64,000 nt of DNA from Roseburia sp. CAG:10041_57 (GCA_001916965.1 MNTL01000048.1:40084-104083), one strand, 5' to 3'. Numbered from the stretch's first letter, positions 19,841-29,681 are shown. Notes: a model not told the origin generated them from the sequence alone. Numbers and translations: made by a program.

Positions 19841-19862
19841 TACTACAGATGACAGAAAGGTT

Positions 19863-21659
19863 ATGGTGTCCACTATGAACATACAAGAATATATCCGCAC
19901 ACATAAACTGATTACCGATGGCGCATTTGGAACCTATTATGCTGACAGATTCCAGACCCAGGATATGCCTGAGCTTGCCAATATCAGCTTCCCGCAGCGG
20001 GTAACAGCCATTCATCAGGAATATATAGAAGCAGGGGCGAGACTGCTTCGTACGAATACTTTTGCTTCCAATACGATATTGCTTCATGCAGATATGAATG
20101 AGGTACGAGCTAACATTACAGCGGCAGTAAATCTGGCAAAAGAAGCAGTAAAAGGCAGAGAAGATGTCTTTATAGCCGGAGATATTGGACCAATCCCATC
20201 TGATGAGGTGATCAGCAGGGAAGAGCTGGAAGAACAGTATTATCAGATTGCCAGAGTGATGCTTGACCAGGGGTTAAAGATACTGACCTTTGAGACCTTC
20301 CACGAATTGCAGTACATTTTACCGGCGATAGGAAGAATCAAGGAAGAAGCGCCGGATACTTTTATTATGGTAGAATTTACAGTGAACCAGTTCGGATACA
20401 GCAGTGCGGGATTGAGTGTGAAGAGCCTGCTCAAGGATGCTTCTGCATGTAAGGATATTGACGCAGTAGGCATGAATTGTGGCATAGGACCGGCCCACAT
20501 GGAAAAACTGCTTGACCAGGCGGGGGTAGGTATCAGTGGCACCAAGTACAGGATTGCCCTGCCTAACGCAGGATACCCAAGACGAACCAGCAGCAGGATC
20601 CGCTATTCCAACAGTTCTGCATACTTTGCTGCAAAAGTAGAAGAGATGGCAGCACAGTGTGAGCTGGATATCGTGGGCGGCTGCTGTGGTACGACACCAG
20701 AATTCATCAGACAGTTATCACAGGGACTGGATACGACACCGTGCCCACCCAGGACAGCGGCAGAAACTTCCAAGACAGAGCAGGTCGTACCGCAGAGGAA
20801 GGGTTTTCTTTATGATGAGCAGGGCAATCTGAAAAAGAAGAAGCTTATTGCTGTGGAGCTGGCTCCGCCTATGGGTGCAGATGATGAGAAAGTATTAGAA
20901 GCGGCAAGGCTGTTACAGAAGTCAGATGTGGATGTGCTGACTTTTCCAGATTCTCCTTCCGGCAGAACCCGTATTGATTCTGTGCTTATGGCAGAGAAAG
21001 TCAGAAGAGAGACAGGAATGGAAGTAATGCCCCATATCTGTTGTCGTGATAAGAATGCCATTGCCATGCGTTCTTTATTCCTTGGAGCGTATATCAATGA
21101 CATCACCAATATGCTGATTATTACAGGAGACCCGGTGCCGTCTCTGGTACGCCAGACGATTAAGGCTGTCTTTAATTTTGATTCTGTGGGACTGATGAAA
21201 ATCGCACAGGAGATGAATACAGAGAACTTCCCAGCCAGACCGTTAAGCTATGGCGGCGCGATCAGTCAGGGCAGGAAGAATCTGGATGTAGAGATCATGC
21301 GTGTGAAGAAGAAAATGGAAGCAGGTGCTGAGTTTTTCCTGACACAGCCTGTTTTTTCCAAAGAAGATGCCGAGCGTGTGCGCAGAATCAAACAGGAGAC
21401 CGGCACCAGAATATTGTGCGGCATTATGCCTTTTGTGAACAAAAGAAATGCCCTTTTCATGAAAAATGAGATTGCGGGCATCATTGTGCCGGATGAAGTC
21501 ATTGCACGGTATCCTGAGAATGGAACGAAGCAGGAGGGCGAAGCTGTAGGCGTGGAGATCGCCCGTGAAATTATGGAATTTACTGCTGATTTTGCAGATG
21601 GTTACTATTTTTCTTTTCCTTTTAACAGAGTCTATTTACTGGAACAGATTCTGCGGTAA
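19863..21659 (+). CDS. bifunctional homocysteine S-methyltransferase / methylenetetrahydrofolate reductase
   Basis: The N-terminal half (to about residue 290) is a homocysteine S-methyltransferase barrel. It starts ITDGAFGTYY and carries the zinc-binding Cys residues in MNCGIG (about 205) and GGCCGT (about 273-274). The C-terminal half (about 310-598) is an FAD-dependent methylene-THF reductase barrel. Fusions of this type, as in Bacillus YitJ, join the making of the methyl group with its transfer to homocysteine to give methionine. The product would feed metK elsewhere in the window. The start is uncertain: ATG 19863, GTG 19866 and ATG 19875 are all possible near GAAAGG. Confidence 0.9.
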   Translation: MVSTMNIQEYIRTHKLITDGAFGTYYADRFQTQDMPELANISFPQRVTAIHQEYIEAGARLLRTNTFASNTILLHADMNEVRANITAAVNLAKEAVKGREDVFIAGDIGPIPSDEVISREELEEQYYQIARVMLDQGLKILTFETFHELQYILPAIGRIKEEAPDTFIMVEFTVNQFGYSSAGLSVKSLLKDASACKDIDAVGMNCGIGPAHMEKLLDQAGVGISGTKYRIALPNAGYPRRTSSRIRYSNSSAYFAAKVEEMAAQCELDIVGGCCGTTPEFIRQLSQGLDTTPCPPRTAAETSKTEQVVPQRKGFLYDEQGNLKKKKLIAVELAPPMGADDEKVLEAARLLQKSDVDVLTFPDSPSGRTRIDSVLMAEKVRRETGMEVMPHICCRDKNAIAMRSLFLGAYINDITNMLIITGDPVPSLVRQTIKAVFNFDSVGLMKIAQEMNTENFPARPLSYGGAISQGRKNLDVEIMRVKKKMEAGAEFFLTQPVFSKEDAERVRRIKQETGTRILCGIMPFVNKRNALFMKNEIAGIIVPDEVIARYPENGTKQEGEAVGVEIAREIMEFTADFADGYYFSFPFNRVYLLEQILR

Positions 21660-21694
21660 TGTTGCAAATGTTTAAATTTTTCCAACGAAAGTAT

Positions 21695-21720
21695 TAAGTA
21701 TCCCCTGAATTATCCGATAA
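21695..21720 (+). promoter_or_regulatory. sigma-28 type promoter for the flgM operon
   Basis: TAAG, a 14-bp spacer and TCCGATAA resemble the flagellar sigma factor consensus TAAA-N15-GCCGATAT. It lies about 60 bp before flgM. Confidence 0.55.
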
Positions 21721-21782
21721 ACATAGTAAGAAGTATAAATTGAATGTACAGATAAGACCATATAAGAAAGGAGGAGTCGATG

Positions 21783-22064
21783 ATGCGTATAGATGCATAT
21801 AATCAGATTCAACAGATATATGGAAGTTCCAGTATCAAGAAGACAGAGGAGAAGAAGGTCTCCACTACAAGCTTCAAGGATCAGCTTCTGCTTTCAGCAG
21901 CCGGTAAGGATGCACAGATAGCCAAACAGGCACTTGCCAATACTCCGGACGTGAGGGAAGAGGTCGTAGCTCCTATTAAAGAGCAGATTGATAACGGTAC
22001 CTACGAAGTAGATACAGATGATTTCGCAGGTAAATTATTGGAGAAGTATAACGGGCTTTTTTAG
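21783..22064 (+). CDS. flgM: anti-sigma-28 factor
   Basis: This small protein (93 residues) binds and holds the flagellar sigma factor until the hook is complete, then leaves through the export gate. The C-terminal half has the family pattern, with the helix around DVREEVVAPIKEQIDNGTY and a final ADFA/KLLEKY-like helix. Position at the head of the late flagellar operon agrees. AAAGGAGGAG lies 7 nt before the ATG at 21783, which is better than 4 nt from the ATG at 21780. Confidence 0.88.
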   Translation: MRIDAYNQIQQIYGSSSIKKTEEKKVSTTSFKDQLLLSAAGKDAQIAKQALANTPDVREEVVAPIKEQIDNGTYEVDTDDFAGKLLEKYNGLF

Positions 22065-22099
22065 GGGGAAAGTCCAGTGACTAGATAAGAGGTAATCGG

Positions 22100-22618
22100 G
22101 TGGCTAGTTTATTAGAGAATTTGATAGACGTATTGGATCAGGAGAACACCGAGTATGAGAAGCTTGTTGTTCTCTCTGACCGTAAGACTCCCGTGATCAT
22201 TCAGGGAGATATAGATACTTTAGGGAGTATAACAGAACAGGAACAGGAAATAGTAGGCATAATCCAACATTTGGAGAAACAGAGAACGGAAGCTCTGGCT
22301 GATATTGCCAACGTAGTGAACAGGGATGTTGAAAATTTGAAACTTATTAACCTGATTCAGATGCTTGCAAAGCGCCCAGAACAGCAGGAACAACTGACCG
22401 AGGTGCATAATAAATTAAAAGCAACCATTCAGAAATTGAAGGAGCTCAACGAGAAGAATCAGATGCTTCTCGGGGATGCAATGGAGATGGTGGATTTTAA
22501 TCTGAAGATGCTGCAGGGTCTGAAATCCGCGCCGCAAACAGCCAATTATTCCAAAAACGCATACTGTACAGGTAGTTCTTTGGGTGTCCTTCAGGGCGGT
22601 TTCGACGCAAAACAATAA
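22100..22618 (+). CDS. flgN: FlgN-family flagellar export chaperone
   Basis: A 172-residue, largely helical coiled-coil protein sits directly before flgK. FlgN chaperones hold FlgK and FlgL in the cytoplasm before export. Conserved features are the LLENLIDVLDQENTEYEKL start and the heptad-rich middle. The start is a GTG with AGAGGT upstream. The C-terminal 40 residues are low in helix propensity and contain one Cys. Confidence 0.85.
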   Translation: MASLLENLIDVLDQENTEYEKLVVLSDRKTPVIIQGDIDTLGSITEQEQEIVGIIQHLEKQRTEALADIANVVNRDVENLKLINLIQMLAKRPEQQEQLTEVHNKLKATIQKLKELNEKNQMLLGDAMEMVDFNLKMLQGLKSAPQTANYSKNAYCTGSSLGVLQGGFDAKQ

Positions 22619-22636
22619 CGCATGAGGTGAAACCCA

Positions 22637-24454
22637 ATGTCATTATTTGGCGGTTTATATGTGGGAAAGAGCGGACTGCAGACTTCCCAGAACGCATTGA
22701 ATACAGTAGCACACAACCTGTCTAACCAGAACACTACCGGTTATGTAAGACAGCAGGTTGCTATGACCGATACATATTATAATACAATTTCTACGACCAA
22801 AGCCATATCAAATTCACAGACTGGCGATGGTGTCAGATATTCTGAAGTACGTCATATCAGGGATTATTTTCTGGATATGAAGTATCGTGAGGAGTCGGGA
22901 AGGTTCTCATTCTATGAGACCTCATATTCCACAACACTGGAAATTGAAGATATTTTAGGTGAACTTGATGGCGCCGCTTTTAAGGATTCCTTAGAGGGGC
23001 TTTGGACAGCTATGGAAGAATTAGCCAAGACACCAAGCGACAGTACCTATATGTCTATGCTGGTATCCAAGGCATCCAGCTTCGTACAGAATGCCACGTC
23101 TGTATATCAGTCTTTTATTGAATATCAGAACAATCTGAATCTGCAGGTAAAAGACATGGTAGATGAGATCAATGCCATTGGTTCCAGAATTGATGAATTG
23201 AATAAGAAGATAGCCGTAATCGAGACAGGCGGCATTGAGAAAGCCAACGACCTGAGAGACGAAAGAGATCTGTTGATTGATACGTTGGCAGGATACGGCA
23301 ATATCACTTACAGCGAAGACCTGAACAGCCGTGTTACGGTACGTTTTAACGGAAATGACTTCGTTACTACCTCCGGCGCATACAAGATGGAGCTGCTGCA
23401 GGATAATGAGACAGGCTTCTATACCCCGTACTGGGAACAGAATGCCGTTAAGTCCAAGGATGAGAATGGTAATGAAGTAATTGATATTTCTGTAGCACAT
23501 GTATTTAAGATGACAGAGACTATCTCTACAGATGCAGGAACAGACGTAGGCGGTCTGCGTGCACTTCTGTTAGCGAGAGGTGACCACGTAGCCAACTATC
23601 AGGATCTTACCAGCAACATGACCCAGAATAAGCTGGATGCACTCAAAATGACAGCTCTTGAGTACAATAAAGACCCGAAGGGCAATGAAAGCAAATATTA
23701 TAACGACAACATTGCCAATTCCCTGATGATGAACATCGAAGCAGAATTCGATAACCTGGTACACGCAGTAGTAACCAAGGTTAATCAGGTCATAGCAGAT
23801 AACTGTGATCCTAAGAGCGGCTACCTGTGTAATGAAGATGGCACACCGATGCAGTTATTCCTGAAAGCATCCTATCAGCCTTATGAAAAGGTAACTTATA
23901 AAACAGAAGCAGATGCAGAAGCAGCCAGAGCCAGGGGCGAGAAGCTGTATCAGATCTATGATGAAAATGGTAAGCCGACATCAGATTACTGGAGATACGT
24001 AGAAGAGTATGATCCGGATGACCCGGACGCAGGTAAGAACCTGTATAACTGCGCTACCTTAAAGATTAACCAGGAGTTGGTGCAGACCCCATCCAAGCTG
24101 GGATTTGTAAAAGAAGACGGCTCGACAGATTACAGCCTTGGCAAGAAGCTGCTGCAGGCATTTCAGGATGCAGAGCTCTACATCAACCCAAATGCTACCA
24201 AGGCAAGCTCTTTTGAGAACTGTTATACGGAAATCGTCAACCAGATGTCCACGATGGGTAACGTATTCAAGGATGTATATGGATATCAGCAGCTTGCAGT
24301 AGAACAGGCAGAATCCAACAGACAGTCGGTAATCGGCGTATCGTCTGATGAAGAGCTGGAGCATATGATCATGTATCAGAATGCATATAATGCGGCCAGC
24401 CGGTATATTAATGTGATCAATACCCTGCTGGATTCCGTTATCAGCATGGCATAG
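22637..24454 (+). CDS. flgK: flagellar hook-associated protein 1, first copy
   Basis: The 605-residue protein forms the hook-filament junction together with FlgL. The N-terminal helix carries the rod/hook family signature (LQTSQNALNTVAHNLSNQNT). The C-terminus has the matching helix (ELEHMIMYQNAYNAASRYI). The long central part is the variable domain. It is followed after 18 nt by a second flgK-type gene. Confidence 0.93.
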   Translation: MSLFGGLYVGKSGLQTSQNALNTVAHNLSNQNTTGYVRQQVAMTDTYYNTISTTKAISNSQTGDGVRYSEVRHIRDYFLDMKYREESGRFSFYETSYSTTLEIEDILGELDGAAFKDSLEGLWTAMEELAKTPSDSTYMSMLVSKASSFVQNATSVYQSFIEYQNNLNLQVKDMVDEINAIGSRIDELNKKIAVIETGGIEKANDLRDERDLLIDTLAGYGNITYSEDLNSRVTVRFNGNDFVTTSGAYKMELLQDNETGFYTPYWEQNAVKSKDENGNEVIDISVAHVFKMTETISTDAGTDVGGLRALLLARGDHVANYQDLTSNMTQNKLDALKMTALEYNKDPKGNESKYYNDNIANSLMMNIEAEFDNLVHAVVTKVNQVIADNCDPKSGYLCNEDGTPMQLFLKASYQPYEKVTYKTEADAEAARARGEKLYQIYDENGKPTSDYWRYVEEYDPDDPDAGKNLYNCATLKINQELVQTPSKLGFVKEDGSTDYSLGKKLLQAFQDAELYINPNATKASSFENCYTEIVNQMSTMGNVFKDVYGYQQLAVEQAESNRQSVIGVSSDEELEHMIMYQNAYNAASRYINVINTLLDSVISMA

Positions 24455-24472
24455 TAAAAGGAGGAATGAAGG

Positions 24473-26362
24473 ATGCCATCCACATTTTTGGGATTAAATA
24501 CTTCATACCGCGGATTAGTGGCATCTAACTCCGGGTTAAATACAACAGCAAATAACATTTCCAACATTGAGACTGCCGGTTACAGCCGCCAGAAGGTCAA
24601 TCAGGTGGCGTCCAGCGCAATCAGAACTTATACTTCTTACGGATGTGTAGGAACCGGTGTAGATACGCTGGCAGCAGAACGTGTAAGGGATGTATTCTAT
24701 GATATCAAGTACTGGAACAACAATTCCAAGCTGGGGGAATACGATAAGAAGCAGTATTATGCAGCAATCGTTGAGTCTTATCTGAATGATACCAAGGGAA
24801 CCAATGCGGTAAAAGGCTTCACAAGTATCTTTGATGAGTATGAAGCTGCGATGGAATCACTGGGGACCAATACCGGTGACAGCAGCTATGCATTGGATTT
24901 CATTGGAAAAGCAGGTAATCTGTGTGAATATTTCAATCTTTTATATAATAACTTCAAATCCATGCAGACCGATGTAAATGACGAGATCAAGATCAAGGTA
25001 GATGAAATCAACGGTATTGCACAGGAGATTGCAACCCTGAATAAAGAAATCAACACCATCGAGATGGACGGTGTCAGCGTAGCCAATGAATTGCGTGATA
25101 AACGTGATCTGCTGGTGGATGAGCTGTCCGCTATCGTAGATGTATCCGTAGAAGAAAAAGACATTATTGATGCAAGAACCGGAGAAGCCTCCGGCGTGAC
25201 TGCCTTTTCCGTCAAGATAGCAGGAGGACAGACACTGGTTGACTGCTATGATTACAGACAGCTGCAGTGTGTACCGAGAGATACCTATCAGCAGGTCAAT
25301 GCCAATGATGCAGAAGGACTTTATGATGTAAGCTGGACTGATACAGGCGATGACCTGGGCGTACATGCCAAGTCCACACAGGGAGAATTAAAAGGACTCT
25401 TTGAAATGAGGGATGGCAACAATGGAGAGGCTTTTAACGGAAGAGTATCCAAGGTAGACCCGGATAACCAGACTGTATCTGTGAAAGTAACAGATTCTTA
25501 TCTGTTAGATATGTGCAAATCAACACTTCCACTGACTAACGGTAAGATTACCCTCAGTGGTAAGGAATACTATTATAAAGAGTGGAGCTTCCAGCTGTCT
25601 GAGGATGGCAAGTCCGCCACTTATACCTTCCAGTTGGATGAAGAGAAGAATACACTCAACAATGCAGAACCTATTTCTACCAGCCTTACCCATGAAAAAG
25701 CCAAAATAGGAGAGCAGGTGAACTATCAGGGTATTCCTTATTATATGGAACAGATGAATGAGTGGGTCAGAAACTATGCAGAGTCTTTTAACAAGCTTTA
25801 CGGAGTAAAGGGAGCAACAGACTACAGAGGAGATGACCATACAGGAGCAATCTTCTATACTGGTACGAATACTGTAAATGGTGAGCAGTACAAGATGAAG
25901 GTCGGCTCAGATACCAAGTCCTACAGCTCATCGGATGATGGATATTTCAAACTGAATGCGGGCAATTTCAACGTAGAGAAATCAATAGAGAATGATGCCA
26001 ACAGCATGGCAACACATACCGTAGAGACAGGTGGTATCAGCAAATATGATATCATTGCAGAACTCAAGGACCTGTCTACCAATACAGATAAAATGACATT
26101 TAGAGGATGCAAGGCAGAGGATTTCCTGATCTGCCTTATGGGAGATGCGGCACTGAATGCAGAAAGTGCTAACAGCTTCCAGTCTATTTACAGCAATATT
26201 GAGCAGACCATCGCCAGCAATCGTATCTCGATCAGCGGCGTTGATGCAGACGAAGAGGCAGCAAGCATGATTAACTATCAGAACGCATATAACCTCTCCA
26301 GTAAGATGATCTCCGTATTATGTGAAGTTTATGACAAGCTCATTCAGGAAACAGGAGTATAG
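24473..26362 (+). CDS. flgK: flagellar hook-associated protein 1, second copy
   Basis: The 629-residue protein has a flgK N-terminal motif (GLNTTANNISNIETAGYSRQ) and C-terminal motif (EAASMINYQNAYNLSSKMI). It is only distantly like the upstream copy. AAAGGAGG precedes the start, and it is clearly part of the same operon. Two tandem flgK genes suggest two junction proteins, used together or alternately. The roles cannot be separated from sequence. Confidence 0.92.
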   Translation: MPSTFLGLNTSYRGLVASNSGLNTTANNISNIETAGYSRQKVNQVASSAIRTYTSYGCVGTGVDTLAAERVRDVFYDIKYWNNNSKLGEYDKKQYYAAIVESYLNDTKGTNAVKGFTSIFDEYEAAMESLGTNTGDSSYALDFIGKAGNLCEYFNLLYNNFKSMQTDVNDEIKIKVDEINGIAQEIATLNKEINTIEMDGVSVANELRDKRDLLVDELSAIVDVSVEEKDIIDARTGEASGVTAFSVKIAGGQTLVDCYDYRQLQCVPRDTYQQVNANDAEGLYDVSWTDTGDDLGVHAKSTQGELKGLFEMRDGNNGEAFNGRVSKVDPDNQTVSVKVTDSYLLDMCKSTLPLTNGKITLSGKEYYYKEWSFQLSEDGKSATYTFQLDEEKNTLNNAEPISTSLTHEKAKIGEQVNYQGIPYYMEQMNEWVRNYAESFNKLYGVKGATDYRGDDHTGAIFYTGTNTVNGEQYKMKVGSDTKSYSSSDDGYFKLNAGNFNVEKSIENDANSMATHTVETGGISKYDIIAELKDLSTNTDKMTFRGCKAEDFLICLMGDAALNAESANSFQSIYSNIEQTIASNRISISGVDADEEAASMINYQNAYNLSSKMISVLCEVYDKLIQETGV

Positions 26363-26379
26363 AAAGGTGGAAAGCAGCT

Positions 26380-28260
26380 ATGGCAATGCGTATAACGACT
26401 AAGATGATGCAGAACAGATCTTTGAATAATTTGAATACAAATAAAACACTGCAGGAGAAGCTTACCACACAGCTCTCTACCATGAAGAAGATTACCAGAC
26501 CTTCTGACGATCCGGTCATTGCGATCCGTTCTCTGAAGCTGAATTCTACATTGAACAAAATTGACCAGTATTATGAGAAGAACTCCAATGATGCCCAGAG
26601 CTGGCTGGAACTGACAGAGTCTGCAATCAAGACAACTAATTCCATTTTGGAGGATATGAGCGGATATATTACCCAGTGTGCACAGGGTTCACTTACCGCA
26701 GAAGAAAGAGCAGCCATTCTGCAGAATCTGGCAAATTATCAGTCTGAGATCTATTCTACAGGTAATGCCACAAGTGCAGGAAGAAATATCTTCACGGGCT
26801 ATCGTACAGATACTCCCCTGACTTTTCTCAAAGACAAGACAGAGAGATATTCCATTACGGAACAGAGAGACAACTCCTATATAGATACCATAACACATAC
26901 CGTAATCGGCGATATGGCGAATATCAATGCAGGTAATTTCAATACAGCATCCTACAGTGCCTATACAGAATATCAGGTCAAGAGCTATGATGTTGCAAGA
27001 ATCAGACTGGCATATAATAATCTTGATATTGATACAGATGCAACTAAGAATGCAGATAAAATTAAACTGAGCTATTTCACTGATGTGAATACAGATGCTG
27101 CCCATGGTACAGATAAGGGAGCTTCTATCAGTACCACCAGCTATTCTATCTTCATGAACCAGAATGTTATTAATAACGGTGAAATGGAGATTACCGTTAC
27201 AGGAAAAGATGGCAAAGAGAATACATATACTCTAGGACCCAATGGTACAATAACGCTTGATAAGACAGAGATATCCATGGATGCAAAGGGTAAGATTACC
27301 ATTACCGAAACGGGTAATCCGCCACAGACTACCACGTTGCAGACTAAGACGGAGACTGATGCAGCGGGTAACAAGACCTATACCTTCGCAGACCGTATGG
27401 AGACTTCACTGACGATCACAAGCTTCTCCAAGACAGCGTCGGATGATGCATATGCTTCCGTATACGGAGATGCTAATGCCAATAATATTACATATGTTGC
27501 AGAAACTGGTGAATTGCTTCTTGGCAAGAATGTACAGAACAAGCTTGCAGCTCTGTCCATCAACAATGAAATCCGTATCAGCTATGATAAGAGTGAATGG
27601 AAGACCGATGACCTTGACCCGGTTCATTATTTCTATACAGAACGTTATACAGATACAAGAGATGCAGATGATCCTTTAATCTATAATGAAGAGAAACTGA
27701 CTGCTCCTAAGGGCAACGTAGCCAAACAGATCATTGAATATGACATTGGAAGCAACCAGACCATCCGTGTCAACACCACTGCTGATGAGATCTACACACA
27801 CAACATGGGCAGAGATGTAGGGGAAGTGAAGGCACTTCTGGAGGAATATGATTCTCTGGAAAAGGCATATGATACCGTAAATTCGCTGATTCAGTCCGGT
27901 AAGTATGAAGGGACAGATTTGGATACACTGAACAAGCAGTTAGATGCCCTGGATAAAGCAAGGGCACTGTCCAAAGCAACACTACAGGAGAGATGTGAAG
28001 GATTACAGACCATTTTTAAGGGATATACCAATCAGGCAACATTGACCAGGACAGATGTGGGAAGCCGCGAATCCAGACTGAAACTGATCCAGAACAGATT
28101 AAGTGCCCAGCAGACCAACTTCCAGGAGCTGGTATCTGACAATGAAGATGCAGACGTAACGGAACTCGCAATCCAGTTAAAGAGTGTAGAACTGACCTAT
28201 GAGGCTGCTTTATCTTCTATCAGTTATGTTATGAAGACTTCTTTGTTGAATTTTATTTAA
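26380..28260 (+). CDS. flgL: flagellar hook-associated protein 3
   Basis: This 626-residue junction protein has the flagellin-like N-terminus (MRITTKMMQNRSLNNLNTN, TRPSDDPVIAIRSLKLN) and a helical C-terminus (LAIQLKSVELTYEAALSSISYVMKTSLL). It is about twice the length of E. coli FlgL because of a large central insert (about 150-480), which would stick out from the filament base. GAAAGGTGG lies before the start. Confidence 0.92.
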   Translation: MAMRITTKMMQNRSLNNLNTNKTLQEKLTTQLSTMKKITRPSDDPVIAIRSLKLNSTLNKIDQYYEKNSNDAQSWLELTESAIKTTNSILEDMSGYITQCAQGSLTAEERAAILQNLANYQSEIYSTGNATSAGRNIFTGYRTDTPLTFLKDKTERYSITEQRDNSYIDTITHTVIGDMANINAGNFNTASYSAYTEYQVKSYDVARIRLAYNNLDIDTDATKNADKIKLSYFTDVNTDAAHGTDKGASISTTSYSIFMNQNVINNGEMEITVTGKDGKENTYTLGPNGTITLDKTEISMDAKGKITITETGNPPQTTTLQTKTETDAAGNKTYTFADRMETSLTITSFSKTASDDAYASVYGDANANNITYVAETGELLLGKNVQNKLAALSINNEIRISYDKSEWKTDDLDPVHYFYTERYTDTRDADDPLIYNEEKLTAPKGNVAKQIIEYDIGSNQTIRVNTTADEIYTHNMGRDVGEVKALLEEYDSLEKAYDTVNSLIQSGKYEGTDLDTLNKQLDALDKARALSKATLQERCEGLQTIFKGYTNQATLTRTDVGSRESRLKLIQNRLSAQQTNFQELVSDNEDADVTELAIQLKSVELTYEAALSSISYVMKTSLLNFI

Positions 28261-28370
28261 AATCCAACACACAATTATCAGAAAAATGTAGCGACGTATA
28301 CATAAATGTGTTACAATAATAATAAACCAATGCTTGAATCAATGGATGGCTTGAATGGAGAGAATGAATT

Positions 28371-28829
28371 ATGGTAGAAATTAACACAAGAATATTTGGC
28401 AAAATAGCAATCGAAGAGGAAAAAATCATTCGCTTTGAAAGCGGTATACTGGGATTTCCACAGCTGAAGGATTTCACCCTGATCTACAATGCAGAGAAGG
28501 GCAATGACTCAGGTATCAAGTGGCTCCAGTCCATACAGGAACCGGCATTTGCAATGCCCGTTATGAATCCTGAACTGGCGATGCCGGGTTATACACCAAG
28601 GTTTGACAGAGAATTGCTGGCACCTCTTGGCGGCAATCTGGATGCAGACAATATCCTTATGTTAGTCACAGTTACTGTACCAAAGGACATTACGAAGACC
28701 ACAGTGAATCTGCGTGCGCCAATCATTATCAGCACAGACAACAGAAAAGCGGTACAGCTGATCTGTGATGATGAAGAATACAGTATCAAATATGCCATTT
28801 ACGATACATTAATGGCAACTAATGCATAG
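28371..28829 (+). CDS. fliW: flagellar assembly factor FliW
   Basis: The 152-residue protein begins TRIFGKIAIEEEKIIRFESGILGFP, split here by residues 4-28, and contains the FliW beta-barrel pattern. In Bacillus FliW binds either flagellin or CsrA. When flagellin is exported, FliW frees up, binds CsrA and lifts repression of flagellin translation. Adjacent csrA and the nearby flagellins complete that circuit in this window. Confidence 0.93.
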   Translation: MVEINTRIFGKIAIEEEKIIRFESGILGFPQLKDFTLIYNAEKGNDSGIKWLQSIQEPAFAMPVMNPELAMPGYTPRFDRELLAPLGGNLDADNILMLVTVTVPKDITKTTVNLRAPIIISTDNRKAVQLICDDEEYSIKYAIYDTLMATNA

Positions 28830-28866
28830 AGCATCATAAGACAAGAAGAGAAGGCAGGTGAAAGGT

Positions 28867-29088
28867 ATGCTGGCATTATCCAGAAAAAAAGGCGAAGCCT
28901 TAATAATCAATAATGACATAGAAATCACGATATTGGAGATCAAGGGAGAACAGGTGAAGATCGGAATCAGCGCACCGAAGGAGGTTCCCGTATATCGTAA
29001 GGAAGTATACATCCAGATTCAGGAGGCCAACAAGGCAGCTTCAGATACTGCTGGAGTAGAGCAGTTAGCCAATTTGTTAATGAAATAA
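28867..29088 (+). CDS. csrA: carbon storage regulator, translational repressor
   Basis: This 73-residue RNA-binding protein (MLALSRKKGEALIINNDIEI at the start, VPVYRKEVY in the last strand) binds GGA motifs, often in hairpin loops or on ribosome sites. I place the start at ATG 28867, with AGGCAGGTG upstream, rather than at the in-frame GTG 28858. Likely targets in the window are the flagellin leaders at 33949-33960, 34714-34725 and 41182-41199. A strong terminator follows. Confidence 0.95.
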   Translation: MLALSRKKGEALIINNDIEITILEIKGEQVKIGISAPKEVPVYRKEVYIQIQEANKAASDTAGVEQLANLLMK

Positions 29089-29111
29089 TCATGGACATCC
29101 ATGTTTTTAAG

Positions 29112-29144
29112 AAAATGTTTATAGCTTCTATAAACATTTTTTCT
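29112..29144 (+). terminator. intrinsic terminator after csrA
   Basis: A perfect 13-bp stem (AAAATGTTTATAG / CTATAAACATTTT) with a 3-nt loop and T run. Its 3' arm overlaps the -35 of the next sigma-28 promoter. Confidence 0.93.
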
Positions 29145-29158
29145 TTCCTGACCGATAT
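29131..29158 (+). promoter_or_regulatory. sigma-28 promoter for flaG-fliD-fliS-fliT
   Basis: TAAA, a 16-bp spacer and ACCGATAT match the sigma-28 consensus except for one base. The -35 lies within the csrA terminator stem. Confidence 0.75.
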
Positions 29159-29169
29159 ATAAGTTGAAA

Positions 29170-29210
29170 GTAGCTATTCAGGCTCTATTCGTATAGCTCT
29201 GAATAGTTCC
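29170..29210 (+). repeat. 41-bp mini palindromic repeat
   Basis: GTAGCTATTCAG and CTGAATAGTTCC flank a short centre, matching the ends of the dispersed repeat family. It lies in the flaG 5' leader just downstream of the sigma-28 promoter. Confidence 0.5.
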
Positions 29211-29243
29211 TATATACGTGATGAAAACATGGAGGTGAATAAC

Positions 29244-29651
29244 ATGTATGTAGAACCAGTACGAGGGATGTCTGCTGCACAGACAAAGCAGACAGTACAA
29301 ATGACAACAGATACAGACAATACGATTCATGCTCAGTCCACGGAGGGAGAAGCAGAATATACATCATATGACTCAACAACACCCAAAACATCTGCCTCAC
29401 AGACAATGACAGCAGAGGAAATGCAGTCAGCTGAGAATGAGAAGTTAAAGAAAGCAATTGAGAGAATGAACGAACAGCTTCCTAATTCGGAAGCCAAATT
29501 CGGTATCCACGAAGCTACCAACAGAGTTATGATCAAGCTGGTAGACAAGGATACTCAGGAGGTCATCAAAGAGATACCACCTGAAAAGACATTGGATATG
29601 TTAGCAAAGAGCATGGAAATTGCAGGAGTTCTCTTAGACCAGAAATTATAA
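29244..29651 (+). CDS. flaG: FlaG family flagellar protein
   Basis: The C-terminal half carries the FlaG signature, with FGIHEATNRVMIKLVDKD followed by a VIKEIPPEKTLDML segment. FlaG proteins influence filament length; the mechanism is unclear. The N-terminal 60 residues are Thr/Ser/Gln-rich and variable. GGAGGTG at 29231-29237 sets the start at 29244 (135 residues). Confidence 0.9.
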   Translation: MYVEPVRGMSAAQTKQTVQMTTDTDNTIHAQSTEGEAEYTSYDSTTPKTSASQTMTAEEMQSAENEKLKKAIERMNEQLPNSEAKFGIHEATNRVMIKLVDKDTQEVIKEIPPEKTLDMLAKSMEIAGVLLDQKL

Positions 29652-29681
29652 GACTTGCGTTCACATGGGAGGGAAATACAT

